From: Clostridia bacterium
GTDB lineage: Bacteria; Bacillota; Peptococcia; DRI-13; SM3-B62
Assembly: GCA_018432615.1 (NCBI GenBank)
Contig: JAHDSQ010000011.1
Coordinates: 1 to 64,000 of the forward strand
Direction: 5' to 3'
DNA length: 64,000 bases
Shown here: one piece after another, positions 34,379 to 46,351 of the stretch
How positions within the stretch are numbered: the stretch's first letter is position 1
Layout of the letters: each line of letters begins with the position of its first letter
Notes under the pieces: generated by a model
What the model saw: the letters and a program-made list of their open reading frames with translations, nothing else
What the model was told of the DNA's origin: nothing
Database searches by the model: none
Program-made: the position numbers and the translations under genes

Positions 34379-37141
34379 TCATATTTTTACATATATCACT
34401 CTTCTCTTTCTCCTGATTTTAACAGTTCTATACAAGCCCTGCAAGAGGAAAGTCCCCATAGCAAAGCCAATTATCACAAACCAATGCCCTAAACCAAGGG
34501 GCACAGTCCCAAATACCCTCTGAAAAAAAGGAGTATAAATCACTACTAATTGCATCAGAATCGAGGAAATTACCGCGGCTACCAAGAACGGATTGCTAAA
34601 AAGCCCTAATTCAAAAACCGAGTACCTCTCAGAGCGACATTCAAAAACATAAAACAACTGCGCAAAAACAAGGGTCGTAAAAGCCATAGTCCTGGATAAC
34701 TCCATTATACCACCTGAAAAATAGTAAACTGCTGTGTACGCGAGCAACACAGTGGCTGCTATGGCTGCCCCTCTGCCTATGATTTTGGCAGGTAAGCCAT
34801 GAGCAAAAATACTCTCCTGAGGCTTCCTCGGTCTTTTCTTCATCACATCCGGCTCACCGGGATCAAGTCCAAGGGCTATAGCAGGCAAGCCATCCGTCAC
34901 CAGATTCATCCATAGAATTTGTATCGGTATCAAGGGCAGGGGAAACCCCAACAGTACCGCCACAAACATCGTCATGACCTCTCCCATATTGCAGGAAAGC
35001 AAATACCGAATAAATTTCCTGATGTTATCGTATATCACCCTTCCCTCTTCGATAGCTGCCACAATAGTCGAGAAATCATCATCACCCAAGATCAAAGACG
35101 AAGCCTCTTTCGTTACATCCGTCCCGGTAATACCCATACAGATACCGATGTCAGCCTCCTTGACGGCAGGTGCGTCGTTTACCCCGTCTCCCGTCATAGC
35201 CACAACGTGGCCCGCTTTCTTTAAAGCTCGTACAATCCTTATTTTGTGCTGCGGTGTAACCCTGGCATACACGGCAACAGAATTGACTACCCGTTGTAAA
35301 TAGGAATCGCTCATCTCATCCATCTCCACACCTGTTAAGACTTCCTGCCCCGCTCCCGTCATTATCTTAAGTTCTTTGGCCACCGCCTCCGCCGTATTCC
35401 GATGATCGCCCGTAATCATTACAATCTTGATGCCTGCCCCGCGGCAAGCACTGATGGCTTTTTTTGCCGCCGTGCGAGGGGGATCAATCATTCCGGCCAT
35501 CCCCAAAAAGGTCAGTTCTCTTTCCAGCTCATCCTCTTTTTCCGGCCTAAATCCGCCTGTAATCTCCCGACAAGCCATACCCAGCACCCGCAAAGCCTGT
35601 GAAGCCATGTTGTCTGTGGCCTTCAGCACATCTTTCCTGATTTCAGCCGTCAGCGCTACAACCCTTCCCCGCCAATAGATCTTACTGCACCTGTCGAGAA
35701 CCGCAGCCGGGGCCCCTTTACAATACACCATATACCCTTTCTCGTCTTTTCCGGCATAGACTACACTCATGATTTTCCTTTCAGATGAGAAAGGTATCTC
35801 CCAAACACGTTTTTCTTTTTTCTCCAGCACCTCTTTCCAGATCCCGGCCTTGGCTGCAAAAACCAAAAACGCTCCTTCGGTGGGGTCACCGCAGATGCCC
35901 CACGGACTCCTGCCGTTTTTTCTAAACAATCCTCCCACTTTTACCGTATCCTTTTGCAGCACCGCATTATTGCATAAGGCCGCGACCTTAGAAACCCTTT
36001 CCAGTATTTCCTTGTTTTCCGTCAGCCAACCCTTTTTATTAGGATATATTATTCTTCCGTGGGGCTCATAACCTTCCCCCTCAACCTTAATGTTTTCACC
36101 GGCTAAATATAGGCTACGAATAGTCATTTCGTTCTGGGTCAACGTACCTGTCTTATCGGAACAGATAACAGTAGCACAGCCCAGGGTTTCAACCGCAGGC
36201 AGTTCCCTGACTATAGCCTCCCTTTTAACCATCCTTTGCACACCGACAGCCAAAGCCACAGTGACTATGGCCGGCAACCCTTCCGGTATAGCGGCAACAG
36301 CCAGACTTACTCCCGTCAATACCATTTTATATGTCTCTTCACCATGTAGGATCCCTACGGCTACTACTGCCCCTACTATACCTAAACAAAATAAAACCAA
36401 ACAGCGTCCCAACTGTCCGAGGCGTTTTTGCAATGGAGTATCCTCCTGCTTTATATCCTGCATGTACCCGGCAATCTGCCCCATTTCCGTTTGCATACCC
36501 GTTGCTACCACAACTCCTTGACCTTTGCCGCCGGTAACAACGGTTCCCATATAGCAGATATTCATTCTATCTCCTAATGTTGTCTTTTCCCGATAAGTCT
36601 CATCGGCTCTCTTTTCAACCGGAAAAGATTCTCCCGTCAAAGCCGCTTCACTTATCTTGAGCCTGTTGCACTGCAAAACCCTCAAATCTGCCGGAACAAT
36701 ATCTCCCGATTCCAAAACCACAACATCACCTGGAACTATCTCCTCCGCAGGAATCTTGCTGAGCTTTCCCTCTCTGACTACTTTTCCCTCGGGGGCAACC
36801 ATCTTTTTTAAAGCTGCCAGGGATCTTTCGGCCCTGTATTCCTGAAAAAAACCTAAAAAAGCATTAATAATGATAATAGCGATAATCGTCGCGGCATCGG
36901 CGTATTCGCCCATCAGTCCGGAAAGCAGAGTTGCCGCAATTAAAACCAAGACCATAAAATCTGTAAACTGGGAAAAGAAAAGGGCTAAAGGTGTTATCCT
37001 TTTCTGTTCTGCTAACCGGTTAGGCCCGACCAACTCGTACCTGCGACGGGCCTCCCGCTGTGTTAAGCCTTTTTCATAGTCAACAGCCAAGGTAGAGACC
37101 GTCTCTTCCTTGGTCAGCATATGCCAATTTCCTCTCACCAT
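34379..37141 (-). CDS. P-type (type II) cation-transporting ATPase, probably calcium
   Basis: About 920 residues. The N-terminal cytosolic part opens with LTKEETVSTLAVDYEKGLT. AALTGESFPVEK is the actuator motif, AIPEGLPAIVTVALAVG the M4 ion-site helix, CSDKTGTLTQNEM carries the phosphorylated Asp, and TGDGVNDAPAVKEADIGI is the hinge; NLVTDGLPAIALGLDP lies in M6. These features fit SERCA/PMCA-like Ca2+ (or Mn2+) exporters. AAGGGGG supports the ATG at 37141; a GTG nine codons earlier lacks a ribosome site. Confidence 0.92.
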   Translation of the reverse strand: MVRGNWHMLTKEETVSTLAVDYEKGLTQREARRRYELVGPNRLAEQKRITPLALFFSQFTDFMVLVLIAATLLSGLMGEYADAATIIAIIIINAFLGFFQEYRAERSLAALKKMVAPEGKVVREGKLSKIPAEEIVPGDVVVLESGDIVPADLRVLQCNRLKISEAALTGESFPVEKRADETYREKTTLGDRMNICYMGTVVTGGKGQGVVVATGMQTEMGQIAGYMQDIKQEDTPLQKRLGQLGRCLVLFCLGIVGAVVAVGILHGEETYKMVLTGVSLAVAAIPEGLPAIVTVALAVGVQRMVKREAIVRELPAVETLGCATVICSDKTGTLTQNEMTIRSLYLAGENIKVEGEGYEPHGRIIYPNKKGWLTENKEILERVSKVAALCNNAVLQKDTVKVGGLFRKNGRSPWGICGDPTEGAFLVFAAKAGIWKEVLEKKEKRVWEIPFSSERKIMSVVYAGKDEKGYMVYCKGAPAAVLDRCSKIYWRGRVVALTAEIRKDVLKATDNMASQALRVLGMACREITGGFRPEKEDELERELTFLGMAGMIDPPRTAAKKAISACRGAGIKIVMITGDHRNTAEAVAKELKIMTGAGQEVLTGVEMDEMSDSYLQRVVNSVAVYARVTPQHKIRIVRALKKAGHVVAMTGDGVNDAPAVKEADIGICMGITGTDVTKEASSLILGDDDFSTIVAAIEEGRVIYDNIRKFIRYLLSCNMGEVMTMFVAVLLGFPLPLIPIQILWMNLVTDGLPAIALGLDPGEPDVMKKRPRKPQESIFAHGLPAKIIGRGAAIAATVLLAYTAVYYFSGGIMELSRTMAFTTLVFAQLFYVFECRSERYSVFELGLFSNPFLVAAVISSILMQLVVIYTPFFQRVFGTVPLGLGHWFVIIGFAMGTFLLQGLYRTVKIRRKRRVIYVKI

Positions 37142-37239
37142 TACGCCCCCTTGTATCTCGGTATTCACTTTTCATTTCTATTCTGTTATTACCGTAAAAA
37201 TTACAGGTTCGGACAAAAAGAGGAAATCAATAATACCTG

Positions 37240-37267
37240 TTGCAGTGAACCGCAAAACAGATACAAT
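37240..37267 (+). promoter_or_regulatory. Probable sigma-A promoter of rqcH
   Basis: TTGCAG (37240-37245) and TACAAT (37262-37267) with a 16-base spacer, about 38 bases before the rqcH ATG. Confidence 0.45.
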
Positions 37268-37304
37268 AGAATAGTGAAACGGAATACGGAAGGGAGAAAC
37301 AATC

Positions 37305-39086
37305 ATGTCATACGACGGTGTACTGTTAAGGGCCGTAGCCTTAGACCTCAATCATAACCTACCGGGGGCGCGGGTCGATAAGATATATCAACCGACAAAA
37401 AACGAAGTCCTCCTTGTTCTGCGTAAAACAGGAGGCAATTGCAGGCTGTTGCTGTCGGCAAATGCCCGGGAATGCGGTATTTACCTGACCACCCAAACCC
37501 TTCCTAACCCTCAGCAGCCGCCGCTTTTTTGCATGGTGCTTCGCAAGCATTTAGAAGGAAGCAGAATAATCTCCGTAACACAGCTGGGGCTCGAGCGAGT
37601 CGTGGAAATATCCTTCGATACCTTTGACGAACTGGGTGTTCGGGCCGTTAAAAAAATCATTGTGGAAATAATGGGTAAACACAGCAACGTCATTCTTGTT
37701 AACCCTTCAAACAATAAAATTATTGATGCCGTCCACAGAGTAACACCCGTTCTCAGCCGCTACCGACTGGTTTTACCGGGTCATGACTACCAAACTCCTC
37801 CTCCCCAGAATAAAATAATACCCTGGGAGGCTACAGAGGAATCCTTCTATCAAACAATGCTCTCCTACCCTCTTTCCCAAACCATTGATAAGGTCATACT
37901 TTCCTCCTTCAGCGGTCTGGGACCTCAAACCGTCAGTGAGATTATCTACAGAGCCGGGCTTTCCTCTACTCTCAGTCTTGATTACTGCGGCGAGTATGAA
38001 TTAAGCAAGCTCTGGCAAGCCTTTACCGCCCTAATCCAAAGGGTCAAGAACGGGAGTTTTCAACCGGAAGTCGTGGTGCAAAACAAGAAACCCCTCGCCT
38101 TTGCGGCTCTCCCCTTGGAGCAATACCCCTCTGAAATGCGGCTTTCCTTTGAAGACATCAATAAAGCCCTGGATTTTTTCCATTATCACAAAAAAACACG
38201 CGACACCATTAAGCAAAAGACAAACGACCTGGCGCAAATCATCAAAAAAGAAATCGCCCGCTGTGAAAAGAAAGCCGGATTGCAGCTTTCTACCATCCAG
38301 GACGCGAAAGACTCAGAAAAATACCGTCTCTGGGGCGAACTTCTTACCGCAAACATCTATGCCCTTTCCCCCGGCAAATCCGCCGAAGTAAGTAATTTTT
38401 ACAGCCCTGAGGGGGAAACCCTTGTCATCCCTCTCAAAGAAAACCTCTCCATCGGTGACAATGCCCAGCGGTATTTCAATAAATATCGGAAAGCGAAGAA
38501 TGCTTCCCAAAAGGCTCAGATCCAATACGATGAAACGAAAGCAGAGCTTGACTACCTATACAGCCTGCTAAATTCCCTTGAGCTGGTAACCGAAACCACC
38601 GAATTAGCGGAAATACGCGACGAATTAAGGTCTGCCGGATATGTAAAAGCTTCTCCCGACAAAAAAGGGAAAAGTCAAAAACAGCCAACAGAAAAGAGCA
38701 CTCCCCGTAAAGTGCTCTTGGATTCTTATGAAATATATATCGGAAAAAACAACAAGCAAAACGACCTTATCGTGACAAAAATAGCCAAGCCGGATGACAT
38801 CTGGCTTCACACCAAAGATATTCCGGGCTCCCATGTCTTGATCAAAAGCCCCTCGAACCAGCCCGTCCCTGATCACGTCTTGGAAACCGCCGCATTGCTG
38901 GCTGCTTACCACTCAAAATCCCGGCTCTCAACGAACGTCCCGGTGGACTACACCCAAAAAAAGCATGTCTGGAAGTTAAAAGGCGCTAAACCGGGGATGG
39001 TTCACTACGACCATCAACAGACAATCAACGTCACGCCGGACGAAAACCGGATAAATGATATACTGGCACAAGACACGTTAAAATAG
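37305..39086 (+). CDS. rqcH: Rqc2 homolog RqcH (NFACT, fibronectin-binding-like)
   Basis: A 593-residue NFACT protein that, with stalled 50S subunits, adds C-terminal alanine tails for degradation in Bacillus. NFACT-N/FbpA begins MSYDGVLLRAVALDLNHNL; a coiled-coil middle (about 280-430) is rich in Lys/Glu; the NFACT-R domain near 480-560 has YIGKNNKQNDLIV and DIWLHTKDIPGSHV. A Gly/Lys/Ser-rich insert lies before the R domain. It is divergent to the P-ATPase gene. Confidence 0.95.
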   Translation: MSYDGVLLRAVALDLNHNLPGARVDKIYQPTKNEVLLVLRKTGGNCRLLLSANARECGIYLTTQTLPNPQQPPLFCMVLRKHLEGSRIISVTQLGLERVVEISFDTFDELGVRAVKKIIVEIMGKHSNVILVNPSNNKIIDAVHRVTPVLSRYRLVLPGHDYQTPPPQNKIIPWEATEESFYQTMLSYPLSQTIDKVILSSFSGLGPQTVSEIIYRAGLSSTLSLDYCGEYELSKLWQAFTALIQRVKNGSFQPEVVVQNKKPLAFAALPLEQYPSEMRLSFEDINKALDFFHYHKKTRDTIKQKTNDLAQIIKKEIARCEKKAGLQLSTIQDAKDSEKYRLWGELLTANIYALSPGKSAEVSNFYSPEGETLVIPLKENLSIGDNAQRYFNKYRKAKNASQKAQIQYDETKAELDYLYSLLNSLELVTETTELAEIRDELRSAGYVKASPDKKGKSQKQPTEKSTPRKVLLDSYEIYIGKNNKQNDLIVTKIAKPDDIWLHTKDIPGSHVLIKSPSNQPVPDHVLETAALLAAYHSKSRLSTNVPVDYTQKKHVWKLKGAKPGMVHYDHQQTINVTPDENRINDILAQDTLK

Positions 39087-39116
39087 CCGGTAAATTAATA
39101 TTAAGAAGGTGAACGT

Positions 39117-41213
<2,097 letters not shown>

Positions 41214-41238
41214 TTATTCTACCCATCCCTATCCGATT

Positions 41239-41682
41239 CTACTTGAACTCCGTCCTTAATAGATACCAAGCCATAAATATCACCCCTACTACAATTGCCG
41301 CATCGGCGATATTAAAAATGTATGGCCAAATCCCGCGAAAATCTAGAAAATCCACCACATATCCCATCCTGAGCCTGTCGACAAAATTGCCCACAGCTCC
41401 CCCCGTTATCATGCCTAAGGCCAAGAGCAGCATTTTGTTTCGGCTTCCCATCGTCCTGGCATAATAGATAAGAACAGCCAGCACCAGCACAGTAGCTATC
41501 ACAAAAAACCACCTCTTGTTAGCCAACATTCCGAAAGCTGCCCCGGGATTGTTCACATAGGTAAGATGCAGCCAATTATGTATGACCGGAATCGATTGTC
41601 CGAGAACCATTTCTTTAACCACAAAATATTTCGTGATCCGATCCGCTAAAAATGTAATAAACGCAATAAAATAAAATAACAT
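41239..41682 (-). CDS. lspA: Lipoprotein signal peptidase
   Basis: The 147-residue four-helix membrane protease removes signal peptides from prolipoproteins. The catalytic Asp pair lies in GNFVDRLRMGYVVDFLDF and FNIADAAIVVGV. NNPGAAFGML is also conserved. It is followed by rluD. Confidence 0.96.
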   Translation of the reverse strand: MLFYFIAFITFLADRITKYFVVKEMVLGQSIPVIHNWLHLTYVNNPGAAFGMLANKRWFFVIATVLVLAVLIYYARTMGSRNKMLLLALGMITGGAVGNFVDRLRMGYVVDFLDFRGIWPYIFNIADAAIVVGVIFMAWYLLRTEFK

Positions 41683-41774
41683 CGTCTCCTTGCCTCGTTT
41701 CCCGGTGCTTCATTCCTCGCAACCTGTCTTCTGGGTGATATCATCATTCTAGCATAGGATTTCAACCCGGTAAA

Positions 41775-42092
41775 TCAGGGAGACTTTTTAATGCTGAAAT
41801 TAACCAATTGAATGATCTGGGCAATAAAATTGCTGATGCCCGGTAAATTCAACAAAACCAGCTTTTGCAGCAAATAAATTACTAAGGCCCCCAAGAGGGT
41901 AAACCCTACCGCCATTCCCAGTCCCCGAGCAAGCCCGGCAATGAAATTGATATACAACATGCGCGGTGTGTTGCTCAAGTATTCAACGTATTCCGCTATT
42001 TTCATTTTTTCCATCGACTGTGCCAAGTTGTCGATCTTTTCACTGATAGTACCCTTTGAATCCCTTGTTTCCATCCACATCACCTTCCCCAT
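41775..42092 (-). CDS. DUF5665 family membrane protein
   Basis: A 105-residue protein with an N-terminal helix (KIDNLAQSMEKMKIAEYVEYLS) and two membrane segments around LARGLGMAVGFTLLGALVIYLLQKL. It matches the DUF5665 pattern common in Clostridia beside lspA. Function unknown. The ATG at 42074 (METRDSK) is an alternative start six codons downstream. Confidence 0.8.
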   Translation of the reverse strand: MGKVMWMETRDSKGTISEKIDNLAQSMEKMKIAEYVEYLSNTPRMLYINFIAGLARGLGMAVGFTLLGALVIYLLQKLVLLNLPGISNFIAQIIQLVNFSIKKSP

Positions 42093-42114
42093 GTTCTCTT
42101 ATTAAAACATATAA

Positions 42115-42143
42115 TTGACGCACATATCACAAATTTATATCAA
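42115..42143 (+). promoter_or_regulatory. Possible sigma-A promoter for the secreted protein gene at 42248
   Basis: TTGACG (42115-42120) and TATCAA (42138-42143) with a 17-base spacer. It would give a leader of about 100 bases. Confidence 0.3.
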
Positions 42144-42247
42144 ATATTTCTTCAAAAGTAGCCTCCTGCCTATATTTTCCACAGGAGAACACCTCTTTAT
42201 CTTGAATAATCAATATTAAGAATAGAAAAAGGAGGCTTCTGTAATAC

Positions 42248-42886
42248 ATGAAACTAACAACACCCAAAGCGACCCTTGTATTATTAATACTCTTATCCTT
42301 AATAATTATGCCCTTTACTGCCTACGGCAAACCGGTACAATCTGACCCTCTACAAAAATCACTTGAGAACCAGCGTTTTCAAAACCCAGGACAAGGCGGA
42401 TTTGACGAATACGGCTATCATGAGAAAGCCCGCATCTTCTCCGGAACCTTCGACAACTGGGAAGCCTTGATGTACGGAGAACCTCCCCTGCCCCCCGTCT
42501 CCCCCGACGAAACAGACGTGATTTTTCTTGCCAGGAGATGGGATAAGGCTTTTGACAACGGTATGTTCAAGAACGAACCACTTAAAGACGGGGCTTGGTG
42601 CGCTTCATACTTCTATGAGAACCTTTCCGGCGAACAACTAGGTTGGACCTGGCACTGGTATTTCTACTACACCTATTCCTCTCAACCGATAGAAGGCGGC
42701 ATTCCTATTCCGGATATGCCCGGTTTTTACTATACCGTTGACAGGGAATGGCTTGTAGCGCCTGACGGCACAGAAGTCGTGACATCTGAATTTTATGCCG
42801 ACTCCTTCTATCATAAAACCAGTAGCCATATTTGGAAAAAAATCAACAATTCCCGCCTACCCCAGGTCCTCTTTAAAACAAAGTAA
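42248..42886 (+). CDS. Predicted secreted protein of unknown function
   Basis: A 212-residue protein with a clean signal peptide (hydrophobic LVLLILLSLIIMPFT, cleavage after the AYG near 26). The mature part is rich in Trp, Tyr and Phe: WHWYFYYTYSS and PGFYYTVDREW suggest a compact beta-rich fold. I do not recognise the family. AAAGGAGG stands 12 bases before the ATG. A hairpin terminator follows, so it is a single-gene unit. Confidence 0.72.
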   Translation: MKLTTPKATLVLLILLSLIIMPFTAYGKPVQSDPLQKSLENQRFQNPGQGGFDEYGYHEKARIFSGTFDNWEALMYGEPPLPPVSPDETDVIFLARRWDKAFDNGMFKNEPLKDGAWCASYFYENLSGEQLGWTWHWYFYYTYSSQPIEGGIPIPDMPGFYYTVDREWLVAPDGTEVVTSEFYADSFYHKTSSHIWKKINNSRLPQVLFKTK

Positions 42887-42916
42887 TCCATAAAATTATC
42901 GCTCTGATATCTTTTA

Positions 42917-42946
42917 AAACCTGCCGTTACAATGAACGGCAGGTTT
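42917..42946. terminator. Bidirectional intrinsic terminator
   Basis: AAACCTGCCGTT (42917-42928) and AACGGCAGGTTT (42935-42946), 12 perfect pairs over a six-base loop, between the convergent secreted-protein gene and the PFL gene. Confidence 0.85.
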
Positions 42947-42969
42947 CTTTATGCAATACTTCAACTGCT

Positions 42970-44343
42970 TTAATTATTCAAAGCATGAATAGGAGCGGGG
43001 ATACGTCCGCCTCTTTTGATAAATTTTTCAGCCGAATACGTATGGAGAGGCATCACAGGTGCTTGTCCCAGCAGACCTCCGTATTCGATCTTGTCCCCTA
43101 CCTTGCTGCCTGGTACCGGTATGATCCGCACAGCGGTAGTTTTTCTGTTAATCATCCCAATGGCCGCTTCATCAGCAATAATAGCAGCTATGGTTTCAGC
43201 GGTGGTCTCTCCGGGTACAGCTATCATATCAAGACCCACCGAACATACACAGGTCATGGCTTCAAGCTTATCAAGGCACAAACTGCCTTCCTCCACGCCC
43301 CGTATCATCCCCGCGTCCTCACTGACCGGTATAAAGGCCCCGCTCAGTCCTCCTACATATGAGGAAGCCATCGCCCCGCCCTTCTTCACCGCATCATTCA
43401 AGAGGGCTAAGGCCGCGGTAGTTCCATGTCCTCCTACCTTTTCCAAACCCATGGCTTCCAGAATATCGGCCACACTGTCTCCTACCGCCGGTGTGGGAGC
43501 AAGAGAAAGATCCACAATCCCAAAGGGAATATGAAGCCTTTTTGCCGCTTCTCTCCCTGCCAATTCGCCCATTCTGGTAATCTTAAAGGCCGTCTGTTTA
43601 ATCAGGGTGGCCAACGAACCGAAATCCAATCCGGGGTTATTTTTAATCGCATGCAAAACTACTCCGGGACCGCTGACCCCTACGTTAATCACGACCTCCG
43701 GCTCTCCGATACCATGAAAAGCTCCGGCCATAAAAGGATTATCCTCCGGAACATTACAGAACACCACCAGCTTGGCGCATCCTATCGCGCCTTGCTCTTT
43801 CGTCTTTTCGGCCGTTTCCTTGATGATTCTGCCCATGCGATAAACGGCATCCATATTGATACCGGCCTTGGTCGAAGCGATATTGACCGAGGAACAAACC
43901 CTTTCCGTAATAGCCAGACTCTCGGAAATGGAATCAAGCAATATCTCGTCTCCTTTGGTGAAGCCTTTTTGCACCAGGGCAGAGAACCCCCCTATAAAAT
44001 TGACCCCGACTTGATGGGCCGCCTGATCCAAGGCTTGGGCAAGCGCAACATAACTGTCGGTCAGACAGCTTTCTCCCACCAGAGAAATAGGGGTAACCGC
44101 TATTCTCTTATTAATAATCGGAATCCCGTACTCTTTGGAAATATCTTCTCCGACCTTAACGAGATTCTCCGCATTTTTTGTCACCTTATCATAGACCTTT
44201 TGCGCCGTCTTCTTAATATCGGTATCTGCACAATCCCGGAGGCTTATTCCCATCGTAATTGTACGAATATCGAGATTTTCGGTTTCAATCATTTTGATTG
44301 TCTCCATGATTTCCGCCGCGCTGTATCCAACAGGCATTCTCAA
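42970..44343 (-). CDS. PFL family protein (UPF0210/DUF711)
   Basis: The 457-residue protein is of the UPF0210 family, related in fold to glycyl-radical enzymes but lacking a radical-Gly cassette. Typical blocks are [16 protein letters not shown] near the start, [19 protein letters not shown]-like [15 protein letters not shown] and [21 protein letters not shown]. The family's reaction is unknown. It is almost always next to an ACT-domain gene, as here (six bases upstream). Confidence 0.93.
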   Translation of the reverse strand: MRMPVGYSAAEIMETIKMIETENLDIRTITMGISLRDCADTDIKKTAQKVYDKVTKNAENLVKVGEDISKEYGIPIINKRIAVTPISLVGESCLTDSYVALAQALDQAAHQVGVNFIGGFSALVQKGFTKGDEILLDSISESLAITERVCSSVNIASTKAGINMDAVYRMGRIIKETAEKTKEQGAIGCAKLVVFCNVPEDNPFMAGAFHGIGEPEVVINVGVSGPGVVLHAIKNNPGLDFGSLATLIKQTAFKITRMGELAGREAAKRLHIPFGIVDLSLAPTPAVGDSVADILEAMGLEKVGGHGTTAALALLNDAVKKGGAMASSYVGGLSGAFIPVSEDAGMIRGVEEGSLCLDKLEAMTCVCSVGLDMIAVPGETTAETIAAIIADEAAIGMINRKTTAVRIIPVPGSKVGDKIEYGGLLGQAPVMPLHTYSAEKFIKRGGRIPAPIHALNN

Positions 44344-44349
44344 GCCCCC

Positions 44350-44658
44350 TTATATTCTGTGCATGTATTTAAAGATATCTTCATGCTGCGCATTGATTCT
44401 TACCCCGATCTTTTCACCCTTTTCAGTCAGTATTTCCTGCAACCTTTGCAGGCTTACCGTCATCCCGGAAATATCAGTGACCATAATCATCGTTAAAAAA
44501 TCCTGCATAATAGTCTGACTTATATCCAAAATGTTAACATTGTTCTCAGATAAAAGCCCTGTAACCCCGGCGATGATTCCCACCTTGTCCTTTCCCACAA
44601 CCGTGATAATAACCCGTTCCAGTTCACCTTCCTGCGACGTTTGCCGTCCTGTATTCAT
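44350..44658 (-). CDS. ACT domain protein (UPF0237)
   Basis: A 102-residue protein with one ACT domain (ERVIITVVGKDKVGIIAGVTGLL) resembling the glycine-cleavage-repressor GcvR-type ACT fold. It pairs with the PFL gene and probably binds a small ligand such as an amino acid. Confidence 0.92.
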   Translation of the reverse strand: MNTGRQTSQEGELERVIITVVGKDKVGIIAGVTGLLSENNVNILDISQTIMQDFLTMIMVTDISGMTVSLQRLQEILTEKGEKIGVRINAQHEDIFKYMHRI

Positions 44659-44760
44659 CTCCTCAACCCCTTCGTATAAAGCCGCCTGCTACTCAAGTGC
44701 GTACGTAAAACATTATACCAGTATGGCTTGTAAAATACCATGCTGCCTTTTTCTCCATTA

Positions 44761-45231
44761 TCATCCTTCCGGCACCGCACAAAACGCCGCAGCATAAATA
44801 TCCTTGCAAATATCATAAAAACAACAACCGTTGTTTTTATCCTCCCCCTCCAGGGTTAAAAGCCCCCTACCCGTCAAAACCAGAATAACCTTACAGCCCG
44901 CTCTAAAAAAACTGCCCGCATAAGGACCATCGGTAGCACAAAAGCTTTTTTCCGCTACTATGCCCATTCTTGCCAGCATACGGCGATAATCCACACTGTT
45001 GCTATCCCAGTAATAAACCGGGAATGTCTTGTCTTTGAGAGCTGAACAAAATGCTTTGTATTCATGATAAAAAGGGGTAACAAGAAACATTGTAAAACCT
45101 CGCCTACTCAAAAACCTTAAGGCCGGTATCGTCCCCGGGTATAATTCCATGCCTTCCTTTCTTTTCCCGTTATAAAAAAATGATGTTCCGGATCCAAGGA
45201 AAAAAAACGCCTTGTGCATCCCCTTCTTCAC
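44761..45231 (-). CDS. HAD-like protein lacking catalytic aspartates
   Basis: 156 residues with the outline of a histidinol-phosphate/heptose-bisphosphate phosphatase: ELYPGTIPALRFLSRRGFTMFLVT resembles the family's substrate-cap region, and RAGCKVILVLTGRGLL its last strand. The nucleophile motif that should be DxDGT reads FLGSGTSFF, and the motif IV acidic site reads ATDGPYAGSFF, so the nucleophile and the usual metal ligands appear to be missing. An intact frame suggests selection for a non-catalytic role or a recent loss. ATG behind AAGAAGGGG. Confidence 0.7.
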   Translation of the reverse strand: MKKGMHKAFFFLGSGTSFFYNGKRKEGMELYPGTIPALRFLSRRGFTMFLVTPFYHEYKAFCSALKDKTFPVYYWDSNSVDYRRMLARMGIVAEKSFCATDGPYAGSFFRAGCKVILVLTGRGLLTLEGEDKNNGCCFYDICKDIYAAAFCAVPEG

Positions 45232-45346
45232 CCCCCGTCCCTTTACTATATGAAGAAAACGATGAGGAAGTGCCGTCCGGCTAACATTTTAAACCGGGTG
45301 ACGAATAGAATATATTATTACGCCTTACCCAGAAAACGAGGAGAAA

Positions 45347-46351
45347 ATGTTAAGGAAACTATCAACCAGATTATTTATCTTATTTCTTTTATTCTTCACC
45401 TGGTATAATGCACCCCGTCCGCAGATTCAAAGCACCTCTTCCCTCATCTGCAACGATGTGCCTGTTTTCCCTGCCATCCAAATAGAACTTCTCAAGTCCA
45501 CTAACACTGAAATAGCCGATGACGCCCTATCTGAGACTACGAAGGAACTTTTAGCTTTTTTGTCCCCTTATCTTCTCGATGAATCATGGCAAGCGGAATG
45601 CCTTTTTTTAAATCTGATACCGGAGCAAGAACCACAAGTAGTAATAGTAATATCGGCGCCACCTGATGATGGCCTGCTGGTCGTCTTACAAAAACAGAAT
45701 AATCAATATATCCTGGTTTCTGCTCTCGATGATTTGCTACCGGTTGCAAAGCTTTCGAAACTGCAATTTCAAGAAACATCCGAACTATTGATTACCAGAG
45801 AAGATTATCGTGAAATGCTGGGCTCCTACAGCGAGGCCAGGCAAATAAAAATATGGGGTTGGTCTACCAAAGGCCTTTACCTCCTCTGGAGCGATTTCGT
45901 CTTTAGTGAGGTCAGCTGGCTGTCTACTCATGAAGAAGCAGGTGCCTCCGTTAACTACTGGAACAAATTGAGACATGATGCCGCAATTACCTATTCTCCA
46001 TCACCATTGCCGGTGCTTACCGTCAACTGCCAGCAATCTTATCACCGCGCTCACACAAAAAACAGCGCCTTTCCCGGCCCCCACGATCTCCCTTTGATAG
46101 CAGCCCGTGATTTAACACTGCACTATCGCTGGGATGAGGAATGGAAGAGATTTATATTGAATACCGGAATGTTGGTCACTGCAGACGGACAAAAAAAAGA
46201 AAAGGTCGCCATCCTCTACGACCAAAATAACCACTGCGACTCCCTGGCTGCCGGCACGATCGCCAGCACTGTTAAAACCGATAAATATCAGGTATTGAAC
46301 TCACAAGGAGAAATATTCTTTGCGGAAAGAAACAATATCATCCCTGATTAA
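45347..46351 (+). CDS. Predicted exported protein of unknown function
   Basis: A 334-residue protein with a signal-anchor-like N-terminus (LFILFLLFFTWYNA). GAGGAGAAA supports the ATG. The rest is soluble; no named domain was recognised. Its 3' end overlaps the convergent flavoprotein gene by 14 bases. A periplasmic-side or spore-related role is possible, but nothing shows it. Confidence 0.7.
   Translation: MLRKLSTRLFILFLLFFTWYNAPRPQIQSTSSLICNDVPVFPAIQIELLKSTNTEIADDALSETTKELLAFLSPYLLDESWQAECLFLNLIPEQEPQVVIVISAPPDDGLLVVLQKQNNQYILVSALDDLLPVAKLSKLQFQETSELLITREDYREMLGSYSEARQIKIWGWSTKGLYLLWSDFVFSEVSWLSTHEEAGASVNYWNKLRHDAAITYSPSPLPVLTVNCQQSYHRAHTKNSAFPGPHDLPLIAARDLTLHYRWDEEWKRFILNTGMLVTADGQKKEKVAILYDQNNHCDSLAAGTIASTVKTDKYQVLNSQGEIFFAERNNIIPD

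Noticed and set aside
43426-44496. 356-codon plus-strand frame opposite the PFL gene
   Set aside because: It is the complement of a well-supported conserved gene, has no domain and no ribosome site; a shadow caused by codon bias.
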